Origin: Mangrovicoccus sp. HB161399
Lineage (GTDB): Bacteria > Pseudomonadota > Alphaproteobacteria > Rhodobacterales > Rhodobacteraceae
DNA: 47,249 bases
Assembly: GCF_013184745.1 (NCBI RefSeq)
Contig: NZ_JAATVU010000045.1
Coordinates: 1-47,249, forward strand
Reading direction: 5' to 3'
Positions 17,207 through 25,665 of the stretch are shown one piece after another (position 1 is the first letter of the stretch; each line of letters starts with the position of its first letter). The translations under genes were made by a program, and so were the position numbers. The notes under the pieces are model-generated. The model searched no databases. It was not told where the DNA came from and worked only from the letters and a program-made list of their open reading frames with translations.

Positions 17207-17983
17207 TCAGCGCCCCTCGAATTTCGCGGTCCGCTTTTCCAGGAAGGCCATGACGCCCTCGGTGAAATCCCGCGTCCGCCCGCATTCGCCCTGCAGGTGC
17301 GCCTCCAGCTGGAGCTGCGCCTCCAGCCCGTTGTCGAAGCTCGCCCGCAGCGCCTGCTTCATCCGCGCATAGGCCTCGGTCGGACCCTGCGCCAGCTGCG
17401 CGGCGCGGGCGCGCCAGACGGTGTCGAATTCGGCATCCGGCACCGCCTGCCAGATCATTCCCCAGCTTTCCGCCTGCCGCGCCGTGACCGGTTCGGCGAA
17501 CAGCATTGCGCCCATCGCCTTGGCGAAGCCCATCTGCCGCGGCAACCAGTAGGTGCCGCCCGCATCCGGGATCAGCCCGATCCGCGAGAACGCCTGCAGG
17601 AAGACCGCCGACTCCGCCGCGATCACCACGTCGGCGCAGAGCGCCAGGTTCGCGCCCGCGCCCGCTGCCGCGCCGTTCACCGCGGCGATCACCGGCAGGC
17701 GGCAGTCATGGATGGCGCGCAGCAGCGGCTCGTACTCGTCGCGCAGCGTCCGCTCGATGTCCAGATTGGCGGCATTGCCCCGGTCGGCCAGGTCCTGCCC
17801 GGCGCAGAAGGCCTCGCCAGCGCCGGTCAGCACGATCGCCCTGGCGCCGCGCTCGGCCGCCTTCAGCGCGTGCAGCAGCTCCACCCGCATCCGGGTGTTC
17901 AGCGCGTTCCTGCGGTCCGGGCGGTCGAGGCGGATCACCGCCACCCCGCCTGCCGACTCCAGCGCGATCGTTTCGTAGTCCAT
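17207..17983 (-). CDS. Enoyl-CoA hydratase/isomerase, PaaG-like
   Basis: A 258-residue crotonase-fold protein. It carries the oxyanion-hole segments FCAGQDLADRG and AAAGAGANLALCADVVIAA and the Asp-containing GLIPDAGGTYWLPRQMG. In PaaG this Asp is the catalytic residue of 2-(1,2-epoxy-1,2-dihydrophenyl)acetyl-CoA isomerase, and the overall match to PaaG, including WGMIWQ, is closer than to ordinary enoyl-CoA hydratases, which use a Glu pair. No other phenylacetate genes are nearby, so the physiological substrate is uncertain. It lies 75 bp downstream of ccmH on the same strand. Confidence 0.85.
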   Translation of the reverse strand: MDYETIALESAGGVAVIRLDRPDRRNALNTRMRVELLHALKAAERGARAIVLTGAGEAFCAGQDLADRGNAANLDIERTLRDEYEPLLRAIHDCRLPVIAAVNGAAAGAGANLALCADVVIAAESAVFLQAFSRIGLIPDAGGTYWLPRQMGFAKAMGAMLFAEPVTARQAESWGMIWQAVPDAEFDTVWRARAAQLAQGPTEAYARMKQALRASFDNGLEAQLQLEAHLQGECGRTRDFTEGVMAFLEKRTAKFEGR

Positions 17984-18058
17984 GGATGCCTCCCGTCGGT
18001 CCCGCGGCCAGACTAGCGGGGCGCGCCCCGAAGGAAAGCGGAACGCGGGGTCACAGGG

Positions 18059-18514
18059 TCACTCTTCGAGGATCGCCTTCAGACGCGCGCTTTCCGCCTC
18101 GCTCAGGGTCTCGGCCGGCGCCTCGCGCGACAGCCGGTTCTTGCGCTGGTAGGCGAAGCCGATGCCGAGCCCCGCAACCAGCAGCACCGGCCCCGCCACC
18201 CAGAGGATCAGGTTGGCGCCGGTCGCGGTCGGCTTCAGCAGCACGTATTCGCCGTAGCGGTCGACGACGAAGTCGATCACCTGCTTGTCGCTGTCGCCTT
18301 CGACCAGCCGTTCGCGGACCAGCAGCCGCAGGTCGCGGGCCAGGTCGGCATTGCTTTCGTCGATGCTCTCGTTGCGGCAGACGAGGCAGCGCAGCTCCTT
18401 CGACAGCTCGCGGGCGCGGGATTCCAGCACCGGGTCGTCCAGCACCTCGTCGGGCTGCACGGCGAAGGCCGGCGCAGCGGCCGCAATCAGAAGGGCGGCA
18501 ATCAGGGCACGCAT
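18059..18514 (-). CDS. ccmH: Cytochrome c maturation protein CcmH
   Basis: Membrane-anchored thiol protein of System I cytochrome c maturation. It is thought to reduce or hold the CXXCH cysteines of apocytochrome for heme attachment by CcmF. The 151-residue protein has a cleavable signal peptide (ALIAALLIAAAAPAFA), the redox motif LRCLVCRNES with Cys43 and Cys46, and one membrane helix near residue 100. Start ATG at 18514 lies 5 bp after the ccmF stop with its Shine-Dalgarno inside the end of ccmF, so the two are coupled. Confidence 0.95.
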   Translation of the reverse strand: MRALIAALLIAAAAPAFAVQPDEVLDDPVLESRARELSKELRCLVCRNESIDESNADLARDLRLLVRERLVEGDSDKQVIDFVVDRYGEYVLLKPTATGANLILWVAGPVLLVAGLGIGFAYQRKNRLSREAPAETLSEAESARLKAILEE

Positions 18515-18519
18515 CGGGC

Positions 18520-20487
18520 TCACTCCGCCGGGACCGGGCTTGCCGGGGATTTTGCCGCGCCGGCCGCGACGCGGAAGCGGCGGTCGGTCAGGCTGAGGAA
18601 CCCGCCACCGGCCATGATGATCGCCCCCGCCCAGATCCAGTTGGCGAAGGGCTTCACGTAGGTGCGCACCGCGTAGCCGCCCGCCGCCTGCGGATCGCCG
18701 ATCACCAGGTAGAAGTCGCGCCAGATGCCGTTGTCGATCCCGGCCTCGGTCGTCGGCATCTGCGCCACCGGATAGACCCGCTTCTCGGGATGCAGCGTGG
18801 CCAGCTTCTTCTCCCCGTCCCAGACGGTCATGGTCGCCATGGTGGAAAAGTAGTTCGGCCCCTTCACGTCCTCGACCTTGTCGAGCTGGATGCCGTAGCC
18901 GCCGACCTCGAACCGGTCGCCGACATCGGCGACGCGGATGTCCTCGATCTGCCAGGCGGTCATCGCGGCGATGCCGATGAAGGTCACGCCCAGCCCGGCA
19001 TGGGCCACCGCCTTGCCCCAGTCGGCGCGCGGCAGGTGCGCCAGCCGCCGCAGCTTGCCGCCGCCGCGCCCGGTGCGCAGCCACAGATCGCGCAGCGACC
19101 CGAGGATCAGCCAGACGCCCAGACCGATGCCGATCGGCGCCAGTGCCGATCGCCCGGTCTGCACCGCGAAGGCCAGCAGGCCGACCGCCATCGCCAGAAG
19201 CGCCATCGGCCAGAGCTGCAGGACCACCCGGCCGATCTTGCCGCGCTTCCAGGGCAGGATCGCGCCGAAGGGCAGGATGATGGCGAGGACCACCATGAAC
19301 GGCGTGAAGGCGGCATTGAAGAACGGCGCCCCGACAGTCAGCTTGCGGCCGAAGAGCAGCTCGGCCACCAGGGGCCAGATGGTTCCGATGAAGACGACGA
19401 AGCAGGACACGGCCAGCAGGATGTTGTTGGCCACCAGCGCGCTTTCGCGGCTGACGAGCCCGAAGACGCCCTTCGAGGTCATCGCGCTGGCCCGCGCGGC
19501 ATAGAGGGTCAGCGCGCCGCCCATGAAGACCGCGAGGATGCCGAGGATGAAGACGCCGCGCTCGGGATCGTTGGCGAAGGCATGCACCGAGGTGATCACG
19601 CCCGAACGCACGATGAAGGTGCCGATCAGAGAGAAGCCGAAGGCGAGAATGGCGAGCAGGATCGTCCAGTTCTTCAGGCTCTCCCGCTTTTCGACCACGA
19701 TGGCGCAGTGAAGCAGCGCCGCGGCGATCAGCCAGGGCATGAAAGAGGCGTTTTCCACCGGGTCCCAGAACCAGAATCCGCCCCAGCCGAGCTCGTAATA
19801 GGCCCACCAGGATCCCAGCGCGATGCCGACGGTCAGGAACATCCAGCTGACCAGCGTCCAGGGCCGCACCCAGCGGCCCCAGGCGGCATCGACCCGGCCC
19901 TCGATCAGCGCGGCGACGGCAAAGGAGAAGGTCAGCGACAGACCGACATAGCCGAGGTAGAGGAAGGGCGGATGGAAGGCGAGACCGGGGTCCTGCAGCA
20001 GCGGGTTCAGGTCGTGCCCGTCCATCGGCGGCACGGCCAGGCGCAGGAACGGGTTCGAGGTGAAGAGGATGAAGGCGAAGAAGGCTGCCGCGATCATCGC
20101 CTGCACCGACAGCACGCGGGCCTTCAGCGAGGGCGGCAGGTTCTTCCCGAACCAGGCGCAGAGCGCGCCGAACAGCGTCAGGATCAGCACCCAGAGCAGC
20201 ATCGAGCCCTCGTGGTTCCCCCAGACGCCCGAGACCTTGTAGAGCATCGGCTTCAGGCTGTGCGAATTCTCGACGACGAGCCTCAGCGAGAAGTCCGAGG
20301 TGACGAAGGCATGGGTCAGCGCCGCGAAGCTCAGCGCCGTCAGCAGGAACTGCGCCGTCGCCGCCGGGACCGCGGCGGCCATCCACGAGCTCCAGCCGCG
20401 CTGCGCGCCGATGAAGGGCACCACCGCCTGGAACAGCGCGACGAAGCCTGCGAGGATCAGCGCGAAATGGCCGAGCTCTGAAATCAT
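18520..20487 (-). CDS. ccmF: Cytochrome c heme lyase subunit CcmF
   Basis: Integral membrane core of the heme ligation complex that attaches heme from holo-CcmE to apocytochrome c. The 655-residue, many-helix protein has the tryptophan-rich heme-handling segment (about residues 226-252: SWWAYYELGWGGFWFWD, then PVENASFMPW) and a long periplasmic domain near the C-terminus. It is full length. In related genomes ccmE sits directly upstream; here ccmE is 6.5 kb away at 27 kb behind an accessory island. Any promoter for ccmF must now lie in 20488-20719. Confidence 0.96.
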   Translation of the reverse strand: MISELGHFALILAGFVALFQAVVPFIGAQRGWSSWMAAAVPAATAQFLLTALSFAALTHAFVTSDFSLRLVVENSHSLKPMLYKVSGVWGNHEGSMLLWVLILTLFGALCAWFGKNLPPSLKARVLSVQAMIAAAFFAFILFTSNPFLRLAVPPMDGHDLNPLLQDPGLAFHPPFLYLGYVGLSLTFSFAVAALIEGRVDAAWGRWVRPWTLVSWMFLTVGIALGSWWAYYELGWGGFWFWDPVENASFMPWLIAAALLHCAIVVEKRESLKNWTILLAILAFGFSLIGTFIVRSGVITSVHAFANDPERGVFILGILAVFMGGALTLYAARASAMTSKGVFGLVSRESALVANNILLAVSCFVVFIGTIWPLVAELLFGRKLTVGAPFFNAAFTPFMVVLAIILPFGAILPWKRGKIGRVVLQLWPMALLAMAVGLLAFAVQTGRSALAPIGIGLGVWLILGSLRDLWLRTGRGGGKLRRLAHLPRADWGKAVAHAGLGVTFIGIAAMTAWQIEDIRVADVGDRFEVGGYGIQLDKVEDVKGPNYFSTMATMTVWDGEKKLATLHPEKRVYPVAQMPTTEAGIDNGIWRDFYLVIGDPQAAGGYAVRTYVKPFANWIWAGAIIMAGGGFLSLTDRRFRVAAGAAKSPASPVPAE

Positions 20488-20643
20488 GGGGGCCTCCTTC
20501 CCGTGGCTTTGCCCCTTCTAGCCGCCGCAGCCCCCCGCGCCAAGTGGCCGTTCCCGGCACCAAGGTGCCGCACGCGATCGTGTCCGGCCCGGCGGCGGCC
20601 GCAATGCCGCCCCCGGCTCCGGAAATCCGCACCTGACGCGGAT

Positions 20644-20672
20644 TTGGTTTTCTGCTCAACGTCAGGTAGAGT
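20644..20672 (+). promoter_or_regulatory. Candidate promoter of the Hcp-like/methyltransferase pair
   Basis: TTGGTT (20644-20649), a 17-bp spacer and TAGAGT (20667-20672). The -10 region overlaps a short inverted repeat, AGAGT-N6-ACTCT (20668-20683), which could be an operator. Transcription would begin about 40 nt before the ATG at 20720. Confidence 0.4.
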
Positions 20673-20719
20673 TCACGGACTCTTTACCATTCATGGACTG
20701 CGCTGGAGGAGGAGCCGCC

Positions 20720-21199
20720 ATGCCCATCGACGTGTATCTCAAGATCCCGGATATCGACGGCGAGTCGCAGATCGCCGAGGCCGAGCGGCTGGTCAAGGAG
20801 TACGGCAGCCAGCTGACCGAGGATGCCGCGGATCTGCTGCTGGCCTTCGCCACGATCGCCGACCGCCAGGACATCGACAGCTTCGACTTCTCCAGCCTGA
20901 CCGTGCCGCCGCCGGATGCCGGGGCCGCCAGCGAGGAGATCACGCTGAACTTCACCAAGATCACCTTCGACTACGACCCCGAGGCAAGCGGCCGCGAGGG
21001 GATGCTGGAAACCCGCGCCTATGCCGCCGAGCTGGAGGCCATGCTGGAGGAACAGGGTTTCGACCTGAAGGTGAAGACCACCGGCACCAATTCCATCGAC
21101 TTCTACCTGAAGCTCGACGGCATCGAGGGAGAGGCGCAGGACCACGGCCGCCCGGACGGCGCGGACCTGACCGATACCGGCGATTTCTTCCTGCTCTGA
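20720..21199 (+). CDS. Small protein with rearranged Hcp-like segments
   Basis: A 159-residue acidic protein of unknown function. Start ATG at 20720 has GGAGGAG about 7 nt upstream. Three pieces look like parts of Hcp-type (type VI secretion tube) proteins: residues 2-17 (PIDVYLKIPDIDGESQ), the first Hcp strand; residues 73-85 (EITLNFTKITFDY), like the last strands of Hcp; and residues 124-142 (NSIDFYLKLDGIEGEAQDH), a second copy of the first-strand motif at the C-terminus. The segments between them (about 20-70 and 95-120) are helical and do not look like Hcp. No other type VI genes are present. Its stop is one base from the start of the next gene. Function not known; relation to Hcp is inference from motifs. 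Confidence 0.6.
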   Translation: MPIDVYLKIPDIDGESQIAEAERLVKEYGSQLTEDAADLLLAFATIADRQDIDSFDFSSLTVPPPDAGAASEEITLNFTKITFDYDPEASGREGMLETRAYAAELEAMLEEQGFDLKVKTTGTNSIDFYLKLDGIEGEAQDHGRPDGADLTDTGDFFLL

Positions 21200-21200
21200 C

Positions 21201-22562
21201 GTGGCCGGAACCCCCTGGGGCGGCGGCTATCCCGTCGCGACGAGCTATCTGGAAACGGCCCAGCCGCTCCAGGCACCGGACCTGATCGACCTGTCGCTGC
21301 TGGCGGCAGGCCATCTCCCGCCGCGCCGCGAGGGCGGCTTCCGCTATGCGGAGCTGGGCTGCGGCACCGGCTTCACCCTGATCGGACTGGCCGCGCTGCA
21401 TCCCGAGGGACAGTTCCTCGGCATCGACTTCATGCCCGAACATGTAGCCCGCGCCCGCGCCTTCATCGCCGAGGCCGGGCTGGCGAACATCGAGATTGCC
21501 GAGGCGTCCTTTGCGGAACTGGCCGCCGCGCCGCCGCCCGCCGCTTTCGACTATGTCGCGATGCACGGGGTCTGGACCTGGGTCTCGGCGGAGAACCGCG
21601 CCCACCTGGCGGCGATCCTCGGGCGCTGGCTGGCGCCGGGCGGCGTCTGCTACAACGGCTATTCAGCCGCGGCCGGCTGGCAGGAGACCGCGCAGATCCG
21701 CCGGATCTTCCGCGAGGCGCCGCAGATCCCCGGCCGCCCGCAATTCGAGGCGGCCCGCGCGGCCGTCGATGCCTGGCTGGCCGCGGGCGGCGGCAGCGAA
21801 ACGGCGGCGCGGCTGTGGAAGAAGCTCGCCAAGCTGCCCGACCGCTACCTCGCGCATGATTTCGGCGCCGAGCATGCCTCGGCCTGCTGGTGCCCCGAGG
21901 TCGCCGCGGCGCTGGCCCCGGCCAAGATGGGCTTCGCCGCCCCTGCCGACCTTTTTGACCAGTTCGACACGCTGCGCTTCGAGCCGGGCTGGGCGGAATT
22001 CGTCCGCAGGGCCGCCGCCGAGGGCTGGGGCGAGACCGCCCGCGACATGGCCAGCGGCCGCGGCTTCCGCACCGACCTGTTCGGCCGCGGCACGCCGCGG
22101 ATAGGCGAGGCGCAGCAGCAGGACCTGCTCGGCCGCATTGCCATCCGGGACTGGCCGCCGCTGCTGCGCCACGAAACGCAGGAGGCCGAGGAGCGCGGCA
22201 AGCGCGGCTTCGGGCCGGAGACCGCCGCCAAGGTCGCCGCGGCGCTGGAGGGCGGCCCGGTAACGATCGGCAGCTTCGCCGCGCGCACCGGCCTGCCTGC
22301 GCGGCAGGGGCTGCAGGCGGCGCTGCTGGGGCTGGCGCGGCGGGAGATCAGGATGGTCGCCCCGCCCGAGGTGCTGGCCGCGCGGGCGGCGCCGGTGAAG
22401 GGCTATCTGGCGGCGCTGCGCAGCCGCCTGGCCCGCGGCGAGCCGGTGCCCGGCGTGGCGTCACCCGCGCTGTCGCAGGTGGTGCCGCTCGGTGCGAACG
22501 AGGCCGCAGCGCTTTCGAGCAGCTGCCTGCCGGAGGCGCTGGCCCGGCTCGGCCTCGGCTAG
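21201..22562 (+). CDS. SAM-dependent methyltransferase with PKMT-type regulatory domain
   Basis: A 453-residue protein starting at GTG, one base after the preceding stop, so the two genes are almost certainly cotranscribed. Residues 45-130 are a class I methyltransferase core: YAELGCGTG (motif I, about 50-57), LGIDFMPEHV, and MHGVWTWVS. The last motif and the long helical part after about 210 resemble the methyltransferase regulatory domain seen in rickettsial outer-membrane-protein lysine methyltransferases. This suggests a protein methyltransferase, perhaps acting on the upstream Hcp-like protein, but that is inference. The stop TAG shares the four bases CTAG with the stop of the convergent remnant. 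Confidence 0.75.
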   Translation: MAGTPWGGGYPVATSYLETAQPLQAPDLIDLSLLAAGHLPPRREGGFRYAELGCGTGFTLIGLAALHPEGQFLGIDFMPEHVARARAFIAEAGLANIEIAEASFAELAAAPPPAAFDYVAMHGVWTWVSAENRAHLAAILGRWLAPGGVCYNGYSAAAGWQETAQIRRIFREAPQIPGRPQFEAARAAVDAWLAAGGGSETAARLWKKLAKLPDRYLAHDFGAEHASACWCPEVAAALAPAKMGFAAPADLFDQFDTLRFEPGWAEFVRRAAAEGWGETARDMASGRGFRTDLFGRGTPRIGEAQQQDLLGRIAIRDWPPLLRHETQEAEERGKRGFGPETAAKVAAALEGGPVTIGSFAARTGLPARQGLQAALLGLARREIRMVAPPEVLAARAAPVKGYLAALRSRLARGEPVPGVASPALSQVVPLGANEAAALSSSCLPEALARLGLG

Positions 22563-22875
22563 CGCCGCGCCCGTCGCCTTGCGTCGGGGAAGAAGCTGCG
22601 GATCTGCGGATGGACGGGCTCGAAATGGCTGCGCGTCGTCCAGAGGAATTCCCGGACCGCCGTCGGCCGGTCCGGGATGGTCCGCAGCAGATGGCCCGCC
22701 AGCGCAAGCCCGACCAGATCGCGCGAACGCGGCGACAGCTGGCGCGGGCCATTCCGGAACATGTGGCGGCAATACGGCAGGTAGTCCCGCCGCTTGCGCA
22801 GCGCGCGGGCGAATTCGGCGGATGCCGTTGAAAACTCGCCGACGATCTGCTCCTCGGGCTGATAATGCGGATGAT
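22559..22875 (-). pseudogene. 3' remnant of an unidentified gene, cut by the IS1182-type element
   Basis: A minus-strand frame with plausible protein character runs from just inside 22875 (HPHYQPEEQIVGEF, then ARALRKRRDYLPYCRHMF, LAGHLLRTIPDRPTAVREFL, IRSFFPDARRRARR) to a TAG at 22559. It has no start: a stop precedes it exactly where the insertion element begins. The family was not recognised. It may be the C-terminal part of the hydrolase whose other portion lies on the far side of the insertion at 25666-26376, since both are on the minus strand and flank the element, but this is a guess. Confidence 0.45.
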
Positions 22876-22876
22876 T

Positions 22877-24215
22877 TCAGGGGATTTTCTGCAAGCCTGA
22901 AGCCCACATGATCGGCCTTCCCAGGCGATCTGCGTCGCGGGTGAGTTCATGGGGGGCGAGCTTGGCCAATTTCCGGAGGTTTTGGGCGATCGCGGCGAGT
23001 GTGAACTCGTCCTTCACGCCCAATGGCCCCCTCAATCGCAAGCGGCCGAGACCCAGGAGACGTTTCAGGATGCGCGAACAGCATCTCGACCTTCTCGCGC
23101 CGCCTCGGGGCCGTCTCGTTGAATGCGGATGCGGTGCAGGTGCGCGCAAAGTCGCGCACGATCTCGTACTTGCCGCGTTGTAGGCTGCGCGTTTCGCTGT
23201 TCGGGCAGCATTGCGTCTTCAAGGGACAAGCCTGGCAGTCGGCTTTTGCAGCGCGATACCTGCGTGCTTTCACCTCGGTCGAGAAGCGCTCCGGATCGGA
23301 ATAGTTCCGCCGCGTGTGTCGCAGCTCCTTCCCGTTCGGACAGATGTAGCGGTCATTCTCTTCGTCCCAGGTGAAGTCGGAACGTGACAAAGTCCCGTCC
23401 GTGCGCTCACCCTTGTCGATTACCGGGATGAAGGGCAGGATCTGCCGCTTCAGGACGATCTCGGCCAGGCCTTCCTTGGAGCCATAGGCCGTATCGGCCA
23501 CCAGCCAATCCGGGCCAATGCCGAAGCGGTCTGCCGTGCGGTCCAGCATCGCAAGTGTGGATCCGACCTCGGCCTGCCGAACCGAAAGGGTCGCTTCGAC
23601 ATCCATGATGATCCCGTGATCCGTGTCGATCAGGTAGTTGTCCGGATAGGCGAAGAAGGCAGGTCCCTTGCGCGCTGCCCTCCATTGGCTGGCGGCATCA
23701 GCATGGGCCGTGAACTTGGGCCTAACGGGCGTGGCCGCGCCGAAGGCCTCCTCATCCAGCGTGTCGAGTTTCTCGCGCACCGCCCACGGGGCTTCCGCCG
23801 GATCGATGGCGGAGGCGTCCCAGTCGCGCTGGCGGCTGGAGCTCCGCTTTTGGAGGTCGGCGCAGATCAGGCTGGCATCGACGGCAAAGCCATGGCCGCC
23901 GACCAAGCCATGGGCGATGCACTGGGCCACCACCCGTTCGAAGACGACGCGGAAGATGTCACTGTCTCGGAACTTGCCATGCCGGAGCTTTGAGAAGCTC
24001 GAAGGATCCGGCACCTTGTCCTCGAGCCCGAGCCGGCAGAACCAGCGACAGGCGAGGTTGAGGTGAACCTCCTGAGGGAGCCAACGCGCGGACCGCAGCC
24101 CCATGACATAGCCAGCCACCAGCATCCGGATCATGAGCTCGGGATCGATCGAAGGCCGCCCGGCATGGCTGTAGAAGCCGCGCATCTCCTCGTGCAGACC
24201 CGCCAGATCCAGGAA
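22877..24215 (-). pseudogene. IS1182-family transposase, C-terminal part
   Basis: DDE transposase of the IS1182 family. From the junction FLDLAGLHEEMRGFYSHAGR the frame runs through GRPSIDPELMIRML, VDASLICADL (first Asp), VADTAYGSKEGL (second Asp) and REKVEMLFAH (Glu). Next to FAH a single extra base (GG at about 23068 on the plus strand) shifts the frame; the proper C-terminus ILKRLLGLGRLRLRG, DEFTLAAIAQNLRKLAKL continues in the next frame to a TGA at 22877. So this copy carries two lesions: the IS110 insertion near its N-terminus and this frameshift. All three catalytic residues lie before the frameshift. Confidence 0.85.
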
Positions 24216-25535
24216 GCATGGGTAGTCGGGCGGCCCTGCGCGTTGGGGTCCGGCTCTGGATAGAAGGCGGATGCATCTGCTGCTCAGGAGAGACCCATGG
24301 ACGACTATGCCGGATTGGACGTGTCACTGCGCTCGGTGGCGATCTGCATCGTCGACGCCAAGGGCAAGGTCGTGCTGGAGAGGAGCGTGACGATCGGATT
24401 TGCCGGGATCATTGCTTGCCTCAACAGTTTTTCCCAGCCCCTGACCCTGGTCGATTTTGAAGCCGGGGCCATGAGCCAGCACCTGTTCCCGGGCCTGAAG
24501 GCCGAGGGCTTCGCAACGGTCTGCATGGAGGCGCGCCAGGTCAATGCCGCTCTTTCGGCAATGAGGAACAAGACCGAGCGGACGGATGCGCGCGGCATCG
24601 CCCAGGTTCTGCGGGCGGCCTGTTTCAGCCCGGTCCATATCAAGAGCCGCGAGGCGCATGCGACCCGGGCGCCGCTGAGCAGCCGGAAAGCGGTCCAGCA
24701 GAAATGCATCGACCTGGCCAACGAAATCCGCGGTCTTTTCCGGGTGTTCGGCCTGCGCCTTCCGGCGCGCGTCGCGCAGCGGGCCTCCGATGGAATGGTC
24801 CGCCCGATCATCGAGGCGGATCCCGACCTGTCGCGGGCTCTGCCGCCGCTTCTGGATGCGCGTGCGGCACTCTACCAGACCTACCAGGAACTTGACCGCC
24901 GGGTGAGGCAGTCGGCGAGCCGGGATGCCATCTGCCTGCAGTTCATGGAGATCCCGGGCGTGGGCACCATTGCCGTGCTCACGTTCCGGGCGGCAGTGGA
25001 TGACCCGGCGCGGTTCGCGCGTTCCAGGACTGTTGCCGCTCCTTCTGGCCTGACCCCGCGCCGATGCCAGTCCGGGGAAATGGACAATCCCGGCCGCATC
25101 TCCAAGGCGGGCGACACCGGCCTCCGGTCCGCTCGGTACGCGGCGGCCAATGCCATGCTGATGAGATCTGCCGCCGGATCGGAGATCAAGAATTGGGGCA
25201 TGCGGCTTCTGCGCCGCAGGGCCCGCCCCCGTGCGATCATTGCCGTCGCCCGTAAGCTTGCCGTCGTCATGCACCGCATGTGGGTGGATGGCACAGAGTT
25301 CCTCCGTGGTCAGGAGGCAGCCGCATGACCTGAAGCCTTCCTGAAACACGGCCGGATCGTCCTCACCGGACGAGGTCCGTGGATGACGCCGAAACCGGCT
25401 GCTGCGGCTGGAACAGAGCGCGACAGAAAGCAGGGCGCTCCTCTGCCGATCCGGCACATGCCTGCAGCGTCCGGCCACGTGTCAGGCCAGATGAGACTGC
25501 GAAGAGAAGCGTGACCCGGATGACCGATTAGAGCA
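24216..25535 (+). mobile_element. IS110-family insertion element (about 1.32 kb)
   Basis: Boundaries follow from the split IS1182 gene: the left flank ends at the codon for Phe (24213-24215) and the right flank resumes with the Arg codon (25536-25538). The trinucleotide GCA occurs at both junctions (24216-24218 and 25533-25535), reading like a short target repeat or shared end. Upstream of the transposase are 81 bp and downstream 207 bp of noncoding element sequence. No terminal inverted repeats are obvious, as is usual for IS110. Confidence 0.75.
24297..25328 (+). CDS. IS110-family transposase (intact)
   Basis: A 343-residue DEDD transposase. The N-terminal RuvC-like part begins MDDYAGLDVSLRSVAICIVD (Asp8), with VDFEAGAMSQ and NKTERTDARGIAQVL supplying further acidic residues. 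The C-terminal Transposase_20 part has FMEIPGVGTIAVLTFRAAVD and the serine-containing stretch LTPRRCQSGEMDNPGRISK. Length is normal and the frame is clean, so this is the only copy in the window that looks able to move. It is inserted in an IS1182 transposase gene in opposite orientation. A relative of the decayed IS110 copy at 46.2-47.0 kb, judging by shared motifs. Confidence 0.92.
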   Translation: MDDYAGLDVSLRSVAICIVDAKGKVVLERSVTIGFAGIIACLNSFSQPLTLVDFEAGAMSQHLFPGLKAEGFATVCMEARQVNAALSAMRNKTERTDARGIAQVLRAACFSPVHIKSREAHATRAPLSSRKAVQQKCIDLANEIRGLFRVFGLRLPARVAQRASDGMVRPIIEADPDLSRALPPLLDARAALYQTYQELDRRVRQSASRDAICLQFMEIPGVGTIAVLTFRAAVDDPARFARSRTVAAPSGLTPRRCQSGEMDNPGRISKAGDTGLRSARYAAANAMLMRSAAGSEIKNWGMRLLRRRARPRAIIAVARKLAVVMHRMWVDGTEFLRGQEAAA

Positions 25536-25631
25536 ACGGTCGATACCCCGGAGGACATGGTCGGACGGGATGGGCGTCTCGAGATCGAACTCGTAAAACA
25601 GCTGGGCGTGAACCTTCTGCCTTCCACGCAT
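25536..25631 (-). pseudogene. IS1182-family transposase, N-terminal part
   Basis: From ATG at 25631 the minus strand reads MRGRQKVHAQLFYEFDLE, TPIPSDHVLRGIDR and then runs into the IS110 element. The pattern (LFY.FDLE...DH.LR.IDR) is the normal N-terminus of IS1182 transposases and supplies what the C-terminal half at 22877-24215 lacks. Upstream has GGGGATCTGGAG as a possible ribosome site. Confidence 0.8.
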
Positions 25632-25665
25632 CGCAATATCTCCAGATCCCCGCAAACCAAGGGAC

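Larger units (their letters stand above)
22877..25631 (-). mobile_element. IS1182-family element interrupted by a nested IS110 element
   Basis: The two halves of one IS1182-type transposase lie on either side of an IS110 element. The outer coordinates given are those of the coding sequence; terminal inverted repeats were not identified. Removing 24216-25535 restores the frame ...RGIDR + FLDLAGLHEE... expected for IS1182 transposases. Confidence 0.8.

Noticed and set aside
17506-20481. A 991-codon plus-strand frame opposite paaG-like, ccmH and ccmF
   Set aside because: Shadow of strongly supported genes on the other strand; low-complexity Arg/Pro-rich start.
18059-20659. A single long minus-strand frame covering ccmH and ccmF
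   Set aside because: Only its last 151 codons are ccmH; the remainder is ccmF in the wrong frame.
22461-22907. A 148-codon minus-strand frame overlapping the end of the methyltransferase gene
   Set aside because: The neighbouring frame ending at 22559 has far better protein character, and this one crosses the methyltransferase gene.
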